Counted from the stretch's first letter, positions 42,221-51,415 are shown. The stretch is 64,000 nt of DNA from Actinomycetes bacterium (GCA_021809105.1 JAKBAM010000005.1:82883-146882), one strand, 5' to 3'. The notes: generated by a model not told the origin, from the letters alone. Translations and numbers: made by a program.

Positions 42221-43114
42221 TCAGTTGCCTCCCGGGCCGGACGTGTTGATCGCCTGGGACTCCGTCACGGTCACGGGGACCCGGGCCGCCGGGCCGGCCT
42301 GGACACCGAGGTTCCCGCCGCCCGCCGCACCTGTCGCGGTCCAGGTGACCGACCAGTAGACGGTGGCGGTTACCTGGTAGCTGCCAGCCGTCGACCAGGT
42401 GTAGGAGCAGCCCGTCGTCGCGTTCGGGTCCGACGCGCTGTACGGGGTACCCGGCCCATTACAGGTGACCTGGCTGCCGTCGCCCATGTCCCACACCACC
42501 TTCGAAGGGGTGGCCGTCGCCGTCGTGGTCACTGTCCCGGCGCTCGCCGTCGCAGTAAGGGTGTGCCAGGGGCCTGGACTGATCCACAGCCACGTAGCCA
42601 CGCCCAGCAACTGCGGATCGCCATCTGGCGGAGCCATCTCGATCGTGGGGGAGCCGAGGGGCAACTGGCTCGCCGCCTGCTGAGCCACGACCACGGGATT
42701 CACCTGCACCGCAGCCGCAGCCGGCTGTGCGTTGGTCACCCAAACCGGTGACATTGGATTGAGCACCCCTGGTCCGGCGCAGGTCGGGAACACCCACTGG
42801 CCGGGCTGGGCACCGCCCACCCCGATGGACGCCGTGGCTGACGGCCCCGCTGCGGTGTAGGTGCAGCCGTAGGGCTGGTTCGGGTTCGGCTTCCCCGGCG
42901 GTGGAGAACTGCTTGCGCGTGTTGCCCAGGTCGAGCCCGAGGGAGGAGTCCAACGAGTCTGACCGGCCTGGACCGTGAGCTGGCCACCCGATGCCGTCGC
43001 GTTCGCCCAGCTGTTCTGCCCGTTGGGATCGCCCGCCCACGCCCGTGGCGCGCCGGCCAGCACCGACGCCGAGGTTGCCAGGAGTATGGCGGGGATCACG
43101 AGCCGGGCGCGCAT
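42221..43114 (-). CDS. Secreted protein with a PKD-like domain (Tad operon)
   Basis: A 297-residue precursor: signal peptide VIPAILLATSASVLAGAPRA (cleavage near AWAG), two Trp/Pro-rich regions (YGCTYTAAGPSATASIGVGG, VFPTCAGPGVLNPMSP) and near residues 185-270 a PKD-like beta sandwich (VVWDMGDGSQVTCNGPGTPY, GCSYTWSTAGSYQVTATVYW) with three Cys. Members are usual in actinobacterial Tad loci of mobile elements. A role as a surface or pilus-associated adhesin is likely but unproven. Its start overlaps the lipoprotein gene by 19 bases. Confidence 0.75.
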   Translation of the reverse strand: MRARLVIPAILLATSASVLAGAPRAWAGDPNGQNSWANATASGGQLTVQAGQTRWTPPSGSTWATRASSSPPPGKPNPNQPYGCTYTAAGPSATASIGVGGAQPGQWVFPTCAGPGVLNPMSPVWVTNAQPAAAAVQVNPVVVAQQAASQLPLGSPTIEMAPPDGDPQLLGVATWLWISPGPWHTLTATASAGTVTTTATATPSKVVWDMGDGSQVTCNGPGTPYSASDPNATTGCSYTWSTAGSYQVTATVYWSVTWTATGAAGGGNLGVQAGPAARVPVTVTESQAINTSGPGGN

Positions 43115-43662
43115 GACCCGTCCGTCACCGTCTGCTTGGACACCTTCCACGTCGAGCCCAGCAGCACCAAGTTGGAGCGAACCCCGTCGTTCTCCGGCGG
43201 GGTTATCGGCGGGACCGGTTTGCCGGTGCTCGCGTAGACCAGCTCGGCGGTGCTGTAGGCGCAGTCCACCACCGTCGCCGTCGTCGCTGTCAGGGCAACG
43301 ATCCTCGGGTGCAGCGTCGTCGTCCCTCGTCCAATTATTCCCTGGCGCCGGTCGGCCAGCAGGTTCGCCCTCACCCCTTGCAGCTGCGGATCGACCATCG
43401 TCGCTGCCAGCTCCGGGTCGCTTGGGTTTGCGTCGGTCAGCGCGTGCTCGAAGGCCGCCCAGGCGGCACGGTAGGCGACGAGCACCGCCGAGGCCGCGTC
43501 GAGCGTCGTCGAAGTCGACGACACTCTCGTGGTGGTGGCGGGCTTGGCAGTCGTGGTCGCTGGAGCCCCGCTGGGCGTGCTGCCACACGCAGAGATCAAA
43601 ATCGCAAGGCTGCAGACTGCGGCGACAACGGCCGCTCTGGTATGCAACCGACCAACTTGCAT
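43096..43662 (-). CDS. Lipoprotein, first gene of the Tad operon
   Basis: A 188-residue precursor with a lipoprotein signal: RAAVVAAVCSLAILISACGS, lipobox LISAC with Cys near residue 28. The mature part starts with a Ser/Thr-rich linker and has an NTF2-like or DUF-like domain (VLVAYRAAWAAFEHALTDAN, LVLLGSTWKVSKQTV). Start chosen at the ATG downstream of GAGAGG (8 bases). It opens the operon behind the promoter at 43744-43772 and overlaps the next gene. The pilus-related role is inferred from context. Confidence 0.75.
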   Translation of the reverse strand: MQVGRLHTRAAVVAAVCSLAILISACGSTPSGAPATTTAKPATTTRVSSTSTTLDAASAVLVAYRAAWAAFEHALTDANPSDPELAATMVDPQLQGVRANLLADRRQGIIGRGTTTLHPRIVALTATTATVVDCAYSTAELVYASTGKPVPPITPPENDGVRSNLVLLGSTWKVSKQTVTDGSCAPGS

Positions 43663-43743
43663 AGGCTGGACCTCTCGTTCATCTGTGGTCACTCGGTAGA
43701 CTTGGGGTCTGTGAGACAGATGCCTTCCACAACCGATGTTCCA

Positions 43744-43772
43744 GCTATACACCTGCTCAAACGGCACTTCAA
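43744..43772 (-). promoter_or_regulatory. Promoter of the Tad pilus operon
   Basis: On the minus strand TTGAAG (43772-43767) and TATAGC (43749-43744) are separated by exactly 17 bases, close to the housekeeping consensus (5 of 6 and 5 of 6). Transcription would begin near 43737, about 75 bases before the first ATG at 43662. Confidence 0.65.
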
Positions 43773-43843
43773 CGAGAGCTGACTTACCGGCGGGTGCCCC
43801 CTATTACTTAGCCGTAGGTGAGAGCGGGGATCGATGCACGGGT

Positions 43844-44197
43844 TCAGGATGTGGACCGGGCGGACCAGCTGCGACGCGCCTTCTCGACCCGCTCCCAGTT
43901 CAGTTCGACCCATCGGTCGAGCACGTCGAATGGCCCATCCAAAGACCGGCCGAGCTCGGTGAGCTGATAGAGAGTGGCAGATTCAACCTTCGTAGGATCG
44001 AGGTATCGACTGACCAATCCGTCACGCTCCGCCCGTCGCAGCGTCTCGGTGAGCACCTTATGCGATACTCCGTCCAAGGCATCGTGGAGGTCCTGGTAGC
44101 GACGACCGCCGGGAGTAAGTTCAGCCAACAACGCCGGGATCCAACGTCCGTCTAAAAGGCGAATAAACGGTTCGGGTCGTTGCCGCCTCCCATTCAC
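43844..44197 (-). CDS. HxlR-family winged-helix regulator
   Basis: From the GTG at 44197 the product is 117 residues with the HxlR pattern FIRLLDGRWIPALLAELTPG, then RRYQDLHDALDGVSHKVLTE and TLRRAERDGLVSRYLDPTKV, then LYQLTELGRSLDGPFDVLDR. HxlR proteins bind DNA as dimers and respond to redox or small molecules. A TTG at 44224 would add nine residues; neither start has a good ribosome site. It lacks a clear partner gene; 44225-44708 next to it is empty. It is transcribed away from a second, truncated HxlR copy. Confidence 0.85.
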   Translation of the reverse strand: MNGRRQRPEPFIRLLDGRWIPALLAELTPGGRRYQDLHDALDGVSHKVLTETLRRAERDGLVSRYLDPTKVESATLYQLTELGRSLDGPFDVLDRWVELNWERVEKARRSWSARSTS

Positions 44198-44224
44198 GCT
44201 GGCCCCGCTACCCTCGGAGCGCAA

Positions 44225-44708
44225 TCGCTGTCAATACAGCATCGGCCGGGCTCGTGCTCTCGACCTGTCACGGACGATCCTGACTCGTGTCCAACCAGAC
44301 CCGGCTCGGGCGGCAAGCCAAGCCGCCCGGCGAGGCTCCCCCCGGCGGGGCCGCACTTGTTCGATATCACGGTCCCCTCAGCGACTTGGCGGACTGGCCA
44401 TCCGCTCGCCAACACGAAAGTCGTCGCATTGGTGGTGTCGAGGACGGTGGCGAAAACTTCGGGCCGGGGTGTCCGCCCTCGCCTTCCGGACGAGCCGCTG
44501 CTGCGCCGGAAGCGAACCCCAGCTCGAAGAAACCCTGCGCCTGAACGCTCGCTGGTTCCCTCAGGTGCAAGCGAGCCACAGTCAGAGGCAACTGCGGGCC
44601 TACGAACACATGCGAGCAACGTAGCGGCCGATAGACCGGCGCCATCTGCGGCAGAGGCGGCGTCAGCCATCGACTGCACGTCGGAGCAGTCGCCGGAGAG
44701 CTTCCAGC
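44225..44708. other. Intergenic stretch without a recognisable gene
   Basis: About 480 bases between the intact and the truncated HxlR gene. Several long open frames exist because of high GC, but none has a ribosome site, a conserved motif or a normal composition. I see no RNA gene or repeat. Confidence 0.5.
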
Positions 44709-44846
44709 TCATCCGCGTTCCCCGTCGAGGGCATCATCGAGTTCTTGGTAGCGCCGACCGCCATCATCCAGTAGCGCCAGCACCGCGATGGTCCAGCGAC
44801 CGGAAAACAGCTGCACCAGCCAGTTCGATGACTCCCGAGCGCTCAT
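44709..44846 (-). pseudogene. Truncated HxlR-family regulator
   Basis: A 45-residue reading from the ATG at 44846: SNWLVQLFSGRWTIAVLALL, then DDGGRRYQELDDALDGE and a stop. This aligns with the first half of HxlR proteins (compare the intact copy: FIRLLDGRWIPALLAELTPG, GRRYQDLHDALDG), but the recognition helix and wing are lost. The ATG overlaps the stop of an unassigned 72-residue frame (44843-45061, minus), so the whole block looks like decayed DNA. Confidence 0.65.
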
Positions 44847-45214
44847 CGCTTCTTCTCAGCGAGCAGGTGTCGTTGCGAAGTTATGCCGGCAACGAGCAGA
44901 TCGACGACGGCGTTGGAAAGAGACTGGTCGGTCGGAAAACCCAAGAACTCACATGGTGCGTTTCCTTCCTTCGCCCCCTCGTTCGTCTGACAGAACGTCA
45001 TGGCATTTGTCCCTGCCAGTCGAGATTCAGAGGACGAGATCTCGCTGTCGGACCAGGACAACGTTGATGACGATCATCAACGCGTAAAAAGGGCAGTGTG
45101 GGAATGGCCATTCGTTGCCCGAGAAGATTCGCTCGACGGCGATGTCGGTCGCCTGTCACGGACTCACGTCTGTTGGTGTCGGCACGTCGTGCGCGCCCAG
45201 CCCTATAGGTCATT
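44847..45214. other. Intergenic stretch, possible decayed gene
   Basis: The minus strand holds a 72-residue open frame (44843-45061) ending ALSNAVVDLLVAGITSQRHL-like sequence and LAEKKR, which could be the tail of a lost gene. Base composition is slightly lower in GC than the neighbours. I cannot assign any function, and see no RNA gene. Confidence 0.35.
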
Positions 45215-47557
45215 TCACTCGTTCCGGGCGGTGTCGGGTCCGGTGATCCGCTCAATGAGCGGCAAGGTGGAGGCAATAATCGCGAGGGAAGCCAGGAGCC
45301 CTGCGCCGACCAGGACGTAGTAGGTGAGTTCTGGTGGCTGGAGGGATTCACCAAGCTGTGATCTGAGAAAGAGCTCAGCGGCCAGGAATCCGGTCGTGAT
45401 TGAGAGCACGGCGCTGGCAAGAAGGGGCACGCCGGCCTCCAACTCGACTACCCGTCGGAGTACGCGGATGGGGACTCCGGTAAGGCGCAGCAGGCTGAAC
45501 GGACGTCTGCGGTCGCTGACCCCGGCGATGACGCTCACCATCAGACTGCATCCGGCGATGACCAGACTGATGACGATGATGACGCTGGTCATCTGTTTCA
45601 GTTCAGTGATCTTTCGGAGATCCTGTGCGCTGATCGCGCCCAGAGTCGAGGGAGGACGTCGGTTTGGTAGGTCGACCTCGAAACGGGTTCGCGTACGTTC
45701 GATCGCAGAAGTCGACCCGTTCGTGCCGACAACGATCGCTTGTACCGGAAGGCTCACGAGCTGTGAAAGTTCTATCGAGGACGTGGGCCAGACCGTTCCG
45801 GAGAAGGCCGACTTGGTCGTTAATGCGCCGCTTTGGAGGTTGCCGGTGATCGTCGCGACCTCGGCTCCGGGAGCGCAGCGTCCGAGAGCCGGGGTATGGA
45901 TGAGTTCGGCGCACGAGACGAGGGCCTTCACCGAGAGCCCGTGTCCGCCTTGACTCGCGTCAGGTTCGGCGGACAGGACCATCACTCCCTGAACTCCTTG
46001 GATCGACTGCAGCTGGGATATCAGGCGCGATGGAGCCGACGGCAAAGGCGTGAGGGGCTGGTCGATGAGGGTCTTACTGGCACTGGTGCCGCTCGTGACG
46101 CCCTGGTAGTCGAGGATCGTGGTGATCACACCGATTGAGACGGTCGTGACGAAGAGGGCAAGGATGAGCCCGCTGATGGACCGGAAGGCGCCTCGCGGGT
46201 TGTCAGCAAGTCGACGCCCGGCGAGGAGAACGGCCGGCCGGCCGGTCCTCAGGGTCATGAGCCTCGCGCCGATCAAGGTTAGCCACGGCCCGGCGACGAC
46301 CAGTCCACCCATAACCAAGAGGCCGCCGAGGAAGTACGCCTCAATCTGGGCGCCGGTGCCGCTGGGATTTCCTACTGCGGCGAAGTAGACAAGCTCGCCG
46401 ATACCCGCAAGGAGAGGTGTAAGACGGTAGGCACGGGGCTTGGGTGGAGTGGCGCGTCGGGTGACGCCGAGCGGGGAGATCTGCACCCGCCGCAAGGCGA
46501 CGTGCGCGGCGACCCCGGCTGCGAGGGGCACGCCGATCGCAACCAGCACGATGTCGATCATGCTCAGCGACAAGTCACCGGGCGCGAAAGCCGTACCGGT
46601 GAAGGGGACGTTTGTGAGCGCGGGGCGCAGTACGAAGAAGACGCCGAACCCAAGAACGACGCCCCCAAGGGCGGCCATTGAAGCTTCGACAGCCGAGATC
46701 ACCGAGACTTGTCGGGGCGTCGCACCCACAAGGCGCATGGCTGCGAAGCGCTGCTCCCGCCGTGCCGCGGCCAGGCGAGTCGCAGTCCCGATGAAGACGA
46801 GCATGGGAAGAAGCAACGCCAAGGCACCAACGGCGAGAATGAGCTGGAGCTCGGTGGCGTCGAATCCGTTGGGCCCACCGAAGCGAGGATCGGTGTTGAT
46901 CGCCGAGATCTCTCGGGCGCCCGGGGCCTTCGAGAGCTGCGAGACACTGTGGCCGACGACGGCGATCAGAGAGTCAGGCGAGGGCAGTGCGGAGGGTCCG
47001 ATGATCCCGATCTGCCGACCAGGAAAGCGGTCAGCGAGCTCGGCGGCCGGCGTGGAACGTAACAGTCGACCGAGCGCCGGAGAGGCATAGAACTCCCCGG
47101 GCCCGGGTAGGCGTGCGATGCCGGGCGGGAGAGGCGAATTCGGACCCGTGGCTGCGACATCAACTCGATCGATCGTCTGAGTCCCGAACTGTTCGGCACT
47201 GAACAGCCACCACAGCGGATCCGTGGCTGACCCGGTGGAGACGGGCGTGGTACTCGCGGAGGAGAGAGGCGAGCTAGGCAGATTTGGCGGCGGTCCCGTG
47301 TACGAGCCGTTCGCCTGCGGGTTGCCGGCGGAGTTGCCTGGAAGATTGGACGCGCCCGGCAGAGTCGATCCCTGGGCAGGACCGAACGTCGCGGTGAGCC
47401 AAGCGTCGCGACCGTTCTGGGCGTTGATGGCGTTCATTCCCGCCAGGGCCATCAGCAGGAAGCCAACCCCGAGGGCGACGGCCGAAGTGGTGATGAGGAG
47501 GCGGACCACCGCCTCCCTTCCGCCGTGGAAGGTGAGACGCAGACCAAGGCGGATCAT
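45215..47557 (-). CDS. FtsX-like ABC transporter permease
   Basis: A 780-residue membrane protein with an N-terminal helix (VVRLLITTSAVALGVGFLLM), a large outer domain, a FtsX block (LILAVGALALLLPMLVFIGT, RLVGATPRQVSVISAVEASM), then a second repeat (AVLLAGRRLADNPRGAFRSI, ALFVTTVSIGVITTIL). A final helix set ends the protein (SLLRLTGVPIRVLRRVVELE, LLASLAIIASTLPLI). Two FtsX cores and about ten helices mark a MacB-like or peptide-exporting permease. It forms an operon with the ATPase and PadR genes (ATGA overlaps). A role in antimicrobial or lipid export is usual for such trios, but the substrate is unknown. Confidence 0.9.
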   Translation of the reverse strand: MIRLGLRLTFHGGREAVVRLLITTSAVALGVGFLLMALAGMNAINAQNGRDAWLTATFGPAQGSTLPGASNLPGNSAGNPQANGSYTGPPPNLPSSPLSSASTTPVSTGSATDPLWWLFSAEQFGTQTIDRVDVAATGPNSPLPPGIARLPGPGEFYASPALGRLLRSTPAAELADRFPGRQIGIIGPSALPSPDSLIAVVGHSVSQLSKAPGAREISAINTDPRFGGPNGFDATELQLILAVGALALLLPMLVFIGTATRLAAARREQRFAAMRLVGATPRQVSVISAVEASMAALGGVVLGFGVFFVLRPALTNVPFTGTAFAPGDLSLSMIDIVLVAIGVPLAAGVAAHVALRRVQISPLGVTRRATPPKPRAYRLTPLLAGIGELVYFAAVGNPSGTGAQIEAYFLGGLLVMGGLVVAGPWLTLIGARLMTLRTGRPAVLLAGRRLADNPRGAFRSISGLILALFVTTVSIGVITTILDYQGVTSGTSASKTLIDQPLTPLPSAPSRLISQLQSIQGVQGVMVLSAEPDASQGGHGLSVKALVSCAELIHTPALGRCAPGAEVATITGNLQSGALTTKSAFSGTVWPTSSIELSQLVSLPVQAIVVGTNGSTSAIERTRTRFEVDLPNRRPPSTLGAISAQDLRKITELKQMTSVIIVISLVIAGCSLMVSVIAGVSDRRRPFSLLRLTGVPIRVLRRVVELEAGVPLLASAVLSITTGFLAAELFLRSQLGESLQPPELTYYVLVGAGLLASLAIIASTLPLIERITGPDTARNE

Positions 47558-48276
47558 GTGCTGCCGCCACCGGGCGTCAGCGAGGTCGCCTTGCCGTCTC
47601 GCACGACGATCTCGCGGTCGGCGTAGGCGGCTACCCGGGGGTCATGGGTGACCATGACTACGGTGGTGCCGAACTGGTGGGTCGCGGCGACCAAGAGTTC
47701 CAGGACGTGTTCGCTGTTCAGTGAGTCGAGCGAACCGGTGGGCTCATCGGCGAAAAGAACCTCAGGTCGTCCGACCAGGCCGCGGGCCAGGGCAACGCGT
47801 TGAGCTTGGCCACCTGACAGCTCTCCCGAACGACGTCGTCCAAGTCCGTCGAGGCCGACTTGAGCCAGGAGCTCTCGAGCCGCGCCCAGCGCTTGTGTCC
47901 GACGGGTACCGCTGAGCAGCAACGGCAGAGCGACGTTCTCTTCCGCCGTCAGCTCCGGTACGAGCTGACCGAACTGGAAGACGAAGCCGAAGTGGTCTCG
48001 GCGCAGCGTGCTGCGCTCCTCCTCACCGAGAGCGTCGATGCGTCGTCCCCGAAAACGCACCTCGCCGCTGTTGGGACGGAGGATCCCGGCCAAGCAGTGC
48101 AACAGAGTCGACTTGCCCGAACCGCTCGGGCCCATAACGGCGAGAATCTCCCCCGTCACCACCGTCACGCTGGCGCCCCGAAGGGCCGGGGTAGCTCCAA
48201 ACGAGAGGCACAAATCACTGGCCTCGACGCAAGAGAGCTCAGGATCGGTGACAACGGGAAGGTGCGCCAGCGTCAT
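47554..48276 (-). CDS. ABC transporter ATPase (LolD/MacB type)
   Basis: A 240-residue ATPase: Walker A VMGPSGSGKSTLLHCLAGIL, Q-loop VFQFGQLVPELTAEENVALP, signature ELSGGQAQRVALARGLVGRP, Walker B VLFADEPTGSLDSLNSEHVL and H-loop VVMVTHDPRVAAYADREIVV. The EPTGSLD sequence is typical of the LolD/MacB class that works with FtsX-like permeases. I start at the ATG at 48276, overlapping the PadR stop (ATGA); its own stop overlaps the permease start. One polycistronic unit. Confidence 0.94.
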   Translation of the reverse strand: MTLAHLPVVTDPELSCVEASDLCLSFGATPALRGASVTVVTGEILAVMGPSGSGKSTLLHCLAGILRPNSGEVRFRGRRIDALGEEERSTLRRDHFGFVFQFGQLVPELTAEENVALPLLLSGTRRTQALGAARELLAQVGLDGLGRRRSGELSGGQAQRVALARGLVGRPEVLFADEPTGSLDSLNSEHVLELLVAATHQFGTTVVMVTHDPRVAAYADREIVVRDGKATSLTPGGGST

Positions 48277-48797
48277 GACCGCACCGTCTCTGCCAATGCC
48301 GGCAGCCGAGCCGCCGTCATGTCGATCCACCGGAGATCGGCCTCGAGGTGGAAGAGGCCATGGTCGGCCAACAGAGCGTCGACGAGGTCCCCCTTGCGCT
48401 TGAGGACAGTCAGTTCACGCATCCGTTGCAGATGCGCCGCCCGCTGGGTGTCGAGGTAGCCCTCAGCCGAGCGGCCCAGCATGAGGGCAAAGACCACCTT
48501 GACGAACAGATCCGTCTGGAGGTTTGGTGCGGGATCGATTGGCTGGCTCAGCCATGTTTCGAATTCGTGCTTCCCGCCGTCAGTGATCGCGTAGAGCTTT
48601 CGATCGGGTCCCCCGCCGGGTTCGATCTCTCCAGGGGTGACCTTCCCGTCTCGGGTCAGACGGGCCAGGGTCGCGTACACCTGGCCGAACTGGAGCGGTT
48701 TACCTCGACCGAAGTAGGCGTCGTAGTCGCGTTTGAGGTCGTAGCCGTAGCTTGGTTCACGTTCGAGCAGGCCAAGCAGGGCAAGAGGAACGCTCAT
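48273..48797 (-). CDS. PadR-family transcriptional regulator
   Basis: A 174-residue protein with the PadR winged helix at residues 1-80 (LALLGLLEREPSYGYDLKRD, FGQVYATLARLTRDGKVTPG, DRKLYAITDGGKHEFETWLS) and a helical C-terminal Vir_act-like half for dimerisation. PadR proteins repress adjacent transport genes and let go on ligand binding. The gene is first in the operon with the ABC genes, so it probably controls its own operon and the exporter. The ATG lies just after a -10 box, so the mRNA may be leaderless. Confidence 0.9.
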   Translation of the reverse strand: MSVPLALLGLLEREPSYGYDLKRDYDAYFGRGKPLQFGQVYATLARLTRDGKVTPGEIEPGGGPDRKLYAITDGGKHEFETWLSQPIDPAPNLQTDLFVKVVFALMLGRSAEGYLDTQRAAHLQRMRELTVLKRKGDLVDALLADHGLFHLEADLRWIDMTAARLPALAETVRS

Positions 48798-48805
48798 GCC
48801 CCAAC

Positions 48806-48833
48806 ACTACACTCAATCTATAGTCTGCGTCAA
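48806..48833 (-). promoter_or_regulatory. Promoter of the PadR-ABC operon
   Basis: Minus-strand TTGACG (48833-48828) and TGTAGT (48811-48806) are separated by 16 bases, and the ATG at 48797 starts 8 bases after the -10. The partly symmetric ACTATAG and GTAGT lie between and over the hexamers, a plausible PadR operator. Confidence 0.55.
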
Positions 48834-48869
48834 TAGCGGACCCGGACCCACCGGCTGCGGGCCGCTTCG

Positions 48870-49256
48870 GTCACTCAGTTGACGTCCTGCCGAACGGACA
48901 GGGCTGATGCGGACGACCGCCAGTGCGCCGGCCCAGGCGAGCAGCCCGATGACGCCGCCGACTTGGTTGTGGGTGATCGCTCCGAGGCCGGCGCCGATCG
49001 CGCCCTACAGGGCCACCCCGGCGAGCCCGCCGAGGGTGAGCAACAGAACGTCCCTGGCCAGCGATACTGGGACGCCGGTCGTATCCGGCGGCACCTTCAC
49101 CAACCATGCGGGAATGGATCCTCGCTCCCGATCACGAGCGGTAGGCGGAACGGCTGCCCAGACGTCAATGATCACGCCTTCGACAGTCCGGAGCCAAGTG
49201 ACCCGTCGAGGTCGTTGACTAGGGCAGGCGCATAGGGCAGCCCAGGGCACGATCAC
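48870..49256 (-). pseudogene. ABC-2 type permease remnant
   Basis: On the minus strand VLLLTLGGLAGVAL is followed by a TAG and then GAIGAGLGAITHNQVGGVIG and LLAWAGALAVV in the same frame. The continuous pattern (GVALGALxRNQVGA) is that of ABC-2 transporter permeases, so the TAG at about 49008 interrupts it. The N-terminal half and the ATPase gene are missing. It is a degraded fragment near other pseudogenes. Confidence 0.4.
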
Positions 49257-49399
49257 CGTCGATGGCGATGGGCTCGTCGTCGACTATCCCGGGATCGTCC
49301 ATCGAATCTGAGCCAGGATCCATCGGGGCCTGTGTCACGTCCGATCTGTTGTGCAGAGTCGAGTCAGGACGGCAGTTCACCTGTCACCGCCACCCGTCC

Positions 49400-49500
49400 G
49401 AAGCACAACGTTTGCCGCCGCCAGACCCATTGGAGAACCGTCGAGAACGGCCGTGAACTGGTCTTTACGAGTCCAGGGGTGTTCGTATAATGCCACCCAA
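49400..49500 (+). repeat. Diverged direct repeat, copy A, ending in a TATAAT hairpin
   Basis: About 100 bases that align at roughly 75 percent with copy B (50359-50460). The conserved end is GGGGTGTTCGTATAATG followed by CACCC. The sequence between the two copies is the broken dihydrofolate-reductase-like gene. It may be an insertion-element end or a repeated promoter. Confidence 0.55.
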
Positions 49501-49589
49501 GATCACGAGCCCGCTGACATGGACTTTTGTACGGTTGACGGTGTCATGGCGCGAACACCTGTAGCCATCGGGGGGCCTTGCTCGCTGGC

Positions 49590-50230
49590 CACGTCCGGTG
49601 AGAAGTCGTGGGCGATACTCCTCGGTGGCGAGGTTGCCGTAGGTGGGCACGCCAGCGGTCTCGTAGGCGAGCTGCAGCGTGCCGCTCGGGTAGGTGACCG
49701 ATTGGATGAGGCCAGCGCCGTGGGCACGGTCCCGTCGGCGAAGATCTGCTTGCCGGTGCCGAGCAGCAGCGGGTACAGCCACAGGTTTATCCGGTCGACG
49801 AGGCCGAAGCGCAGTAGGGACTGCATGAGGTCGAGGCTGCCGATGACGTGGACTTCGTCGTGTTGCTCCTTGAGGGCGGTGATGCTCTCGGCGACGTCGT
49901 GGTTGACGAGCGTCGAACCCTGCCAGGGGAGCGGGCCGGCGAGGGTTCGGCTGGCCACGTACTTGGGGACGCCGTTGAGCAGACCGGTGAACGGGATCTC
50001 CTGCGGAGCGCTCGGCCAGTAGCCGGCAAAGATCTCGTAGGTCCTTCGCCCGAGAAGCAGGGCGTCCATGCTCCTCGCCCGTTCGAAGATGACCTCGCCC
50101 GATTCCTGGTCCGCCACTGGTGCCTGCCACCCGCGTGCGCGAAGCCGCCGTCGGGATCCTCGTCGGACCCTCCTGGCGCCTGTGCCACCCCGTCGAGCGT
50201 CACGAACTCGGTCACGATCAGCTTGCCCAT
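49590..50230 (-). pseudogene. Dihydrofolate-reductase-like (RibD C-terminal) protein, frameshifted
   Basis: Three frames on the minus strand must be joined: MGKLIVTEFVTLDGVAQAPG (with DEDPDGGFAHAGGRHQW), then MDALLLGRRTYEIFAGYWPS and VHVIGSLDLMQSLLRFGLVD with INLWLYPLLLGTGKQIFADG, and last QSVTYPSGTLQLAYETAG. Together they form a complete DHFR/RibD_C family protein (about 190 residues). Two frameshifts (near 50110 and 49745) make it a pseudogene. An ATG with a good position opens at 50230. Such proteins are common lone oxidoreductases of unknown substrate. Confidence 0.75.
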
Positions 50231-50358
50231 GGTGTGCTCCTTGCCTGGTGGCGATGCATCTTTTGTAGGACGCCACCGTCGTGTCGAACTTATCGCCAGC
50301 GCCGCGACAACGGTCGGGCGGCCGCAACGCTGGATCTCCTAGCGATCGCCGTAGCCCC

Positions 50359-50460
50359 TTCGGAGGACGACGTTGGCCGCTGCCAGACCGATGGTCCTGC
50401 CCGCGAGAGTCGTCCTGACCTGGTCCTTTGGCCGTCCTGGGGTGTTCGTATAATGACACC
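50359..50460 (+). repeat. Diverged direct repeat, copy B, ending in a TATAAT hairpin
   Basis: The partner of 49400-49500. Here GGGGTGT and ACACCCC are perfect 7-base inverted arms around TCGTATAATG, so the end can form a hairpin with a -10-like TATAAT in the loop. Shared blocks include GCCAGACC, CGAGA and CTGGTC. Confidence 0.55.
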
Positions 50461-50996
50461 CCAACCACCCTGAGGAACTCGAACCCGTGTCTCACGGTGC
50501 TCAATCGAGGGCGAGGGCGGCACAGATCGCGACCTGGCCGGTCGTAGCTAATGCGAGTATCAGGCCCGGGCCACCTCGTCATGCGAGTCTGAAATATGAC
50601 CGCTGAGCTGCCCTTGTGCGACTGACAGACCCCGAACGACGGTTGGCGCTCGCGATTTGAACCATCGACCATGCTGCTCATGGGTTCGTTGTATTCCTCT
50701 TCTACTCTCAGTCCTCCTCATGTCGGTCAGCGCTGAGCAAGGGCGGGGCACATCTTCGAGATGATGCGGGGTCCGTTTTCCCGAGGGGGCTTGTAACGTC
50801 CTCGCGGATGGTGAGTGAAGGATGTTCCGGCTGGCGTGGATCTCGGTATGGGTCCTGATAATAAGTTGAACTATGCGGCTGCCAGTCGATGGTCAACGCA
50901 TCGACCCTGAAGGCCCAGTCGGCGTCTCTGCTACTAACGAGCGGCGAGTCGTTCGGTCATTAGCCCCGCCTCTTCACGACTCCCATTTTGGAGCGG
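50461..50996. other. Intergenic stretch without a recognisable gene
   Basis: About 530 bases between the direct repeat and the IS1380 element. Short open frames on both strands lack ribosome sites and known motifs. The sequence is somewhat less GC-rich than its surroundings. No RNA gene or repeat is seen. Confidence 0.5.
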
Positions 50997-51164
50997 CCTG
51001 AAGTCGTCATTCCGGTGGGGTGAGCGTGCGGACCGGTGATTGTGGCTTCGTGGTGACGACGACGACGGTCATGGTGCGATTTGTCGGGGTCGAAAGTGAC
51101 CGGGGACGTGTTTCGGGGCGCGCGTTGTCAAGCTGGTGCCGTCTCACGGGGTCCCGGGTGTCGG

Positions 51165-51415
51165 TCAGGCAATGAGTTCGATGCGTTGGTAGGCATCGAG
51201 GAGTACCTGGGCGGTCGGCCAGCCGTCGATGATGCGCACGACACGCTGGCGTGCCCGGTGCACGAGACGTCCCGGGGCGTGGAAGATGCCCCAGCGGAGG
51301 GCCTTGGGTCGGGCGTCCCGCCAACTCCCGTCGAAACACAGCAGCTGGAACCACCGCACGAGGTCGGCGGCCATGGCCACGGTCATCAGCCAGTTGGTGT
51401 TGGCTTCGAAGCCGG
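51165..51415 (-). pseudogene. IS1380 transposase, C-terminal part
   Basis: The reading FEANTNWLMTVAMAADLVRW, then QLLCFDGSWRDARPKALRWG and PGRLVHRARQRVVRIIDGWP, is the C-terminal end of IS1380-type DDE transposases. It continues exactly from the FPFAG end of the N-terminal part when the IS21 element and one CCGG copy are removed. Confidence 0.88.

Noticed and set aside
44194..44712. A 172-residue open frame between the HxlR genes
   Set aside because: No motif, Ser/Gly/Arg-rich, and it overlaps the start region of the HxlR gene.
49480..49495. TTCGTATAATG, identical to 11 bases of the loxP core
   Set aside because: Only the half next to the spacer matches; the inverted 13-base arms of loxP are missing and no Cre-like gene is present. 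Coincidence around a TATAAT.
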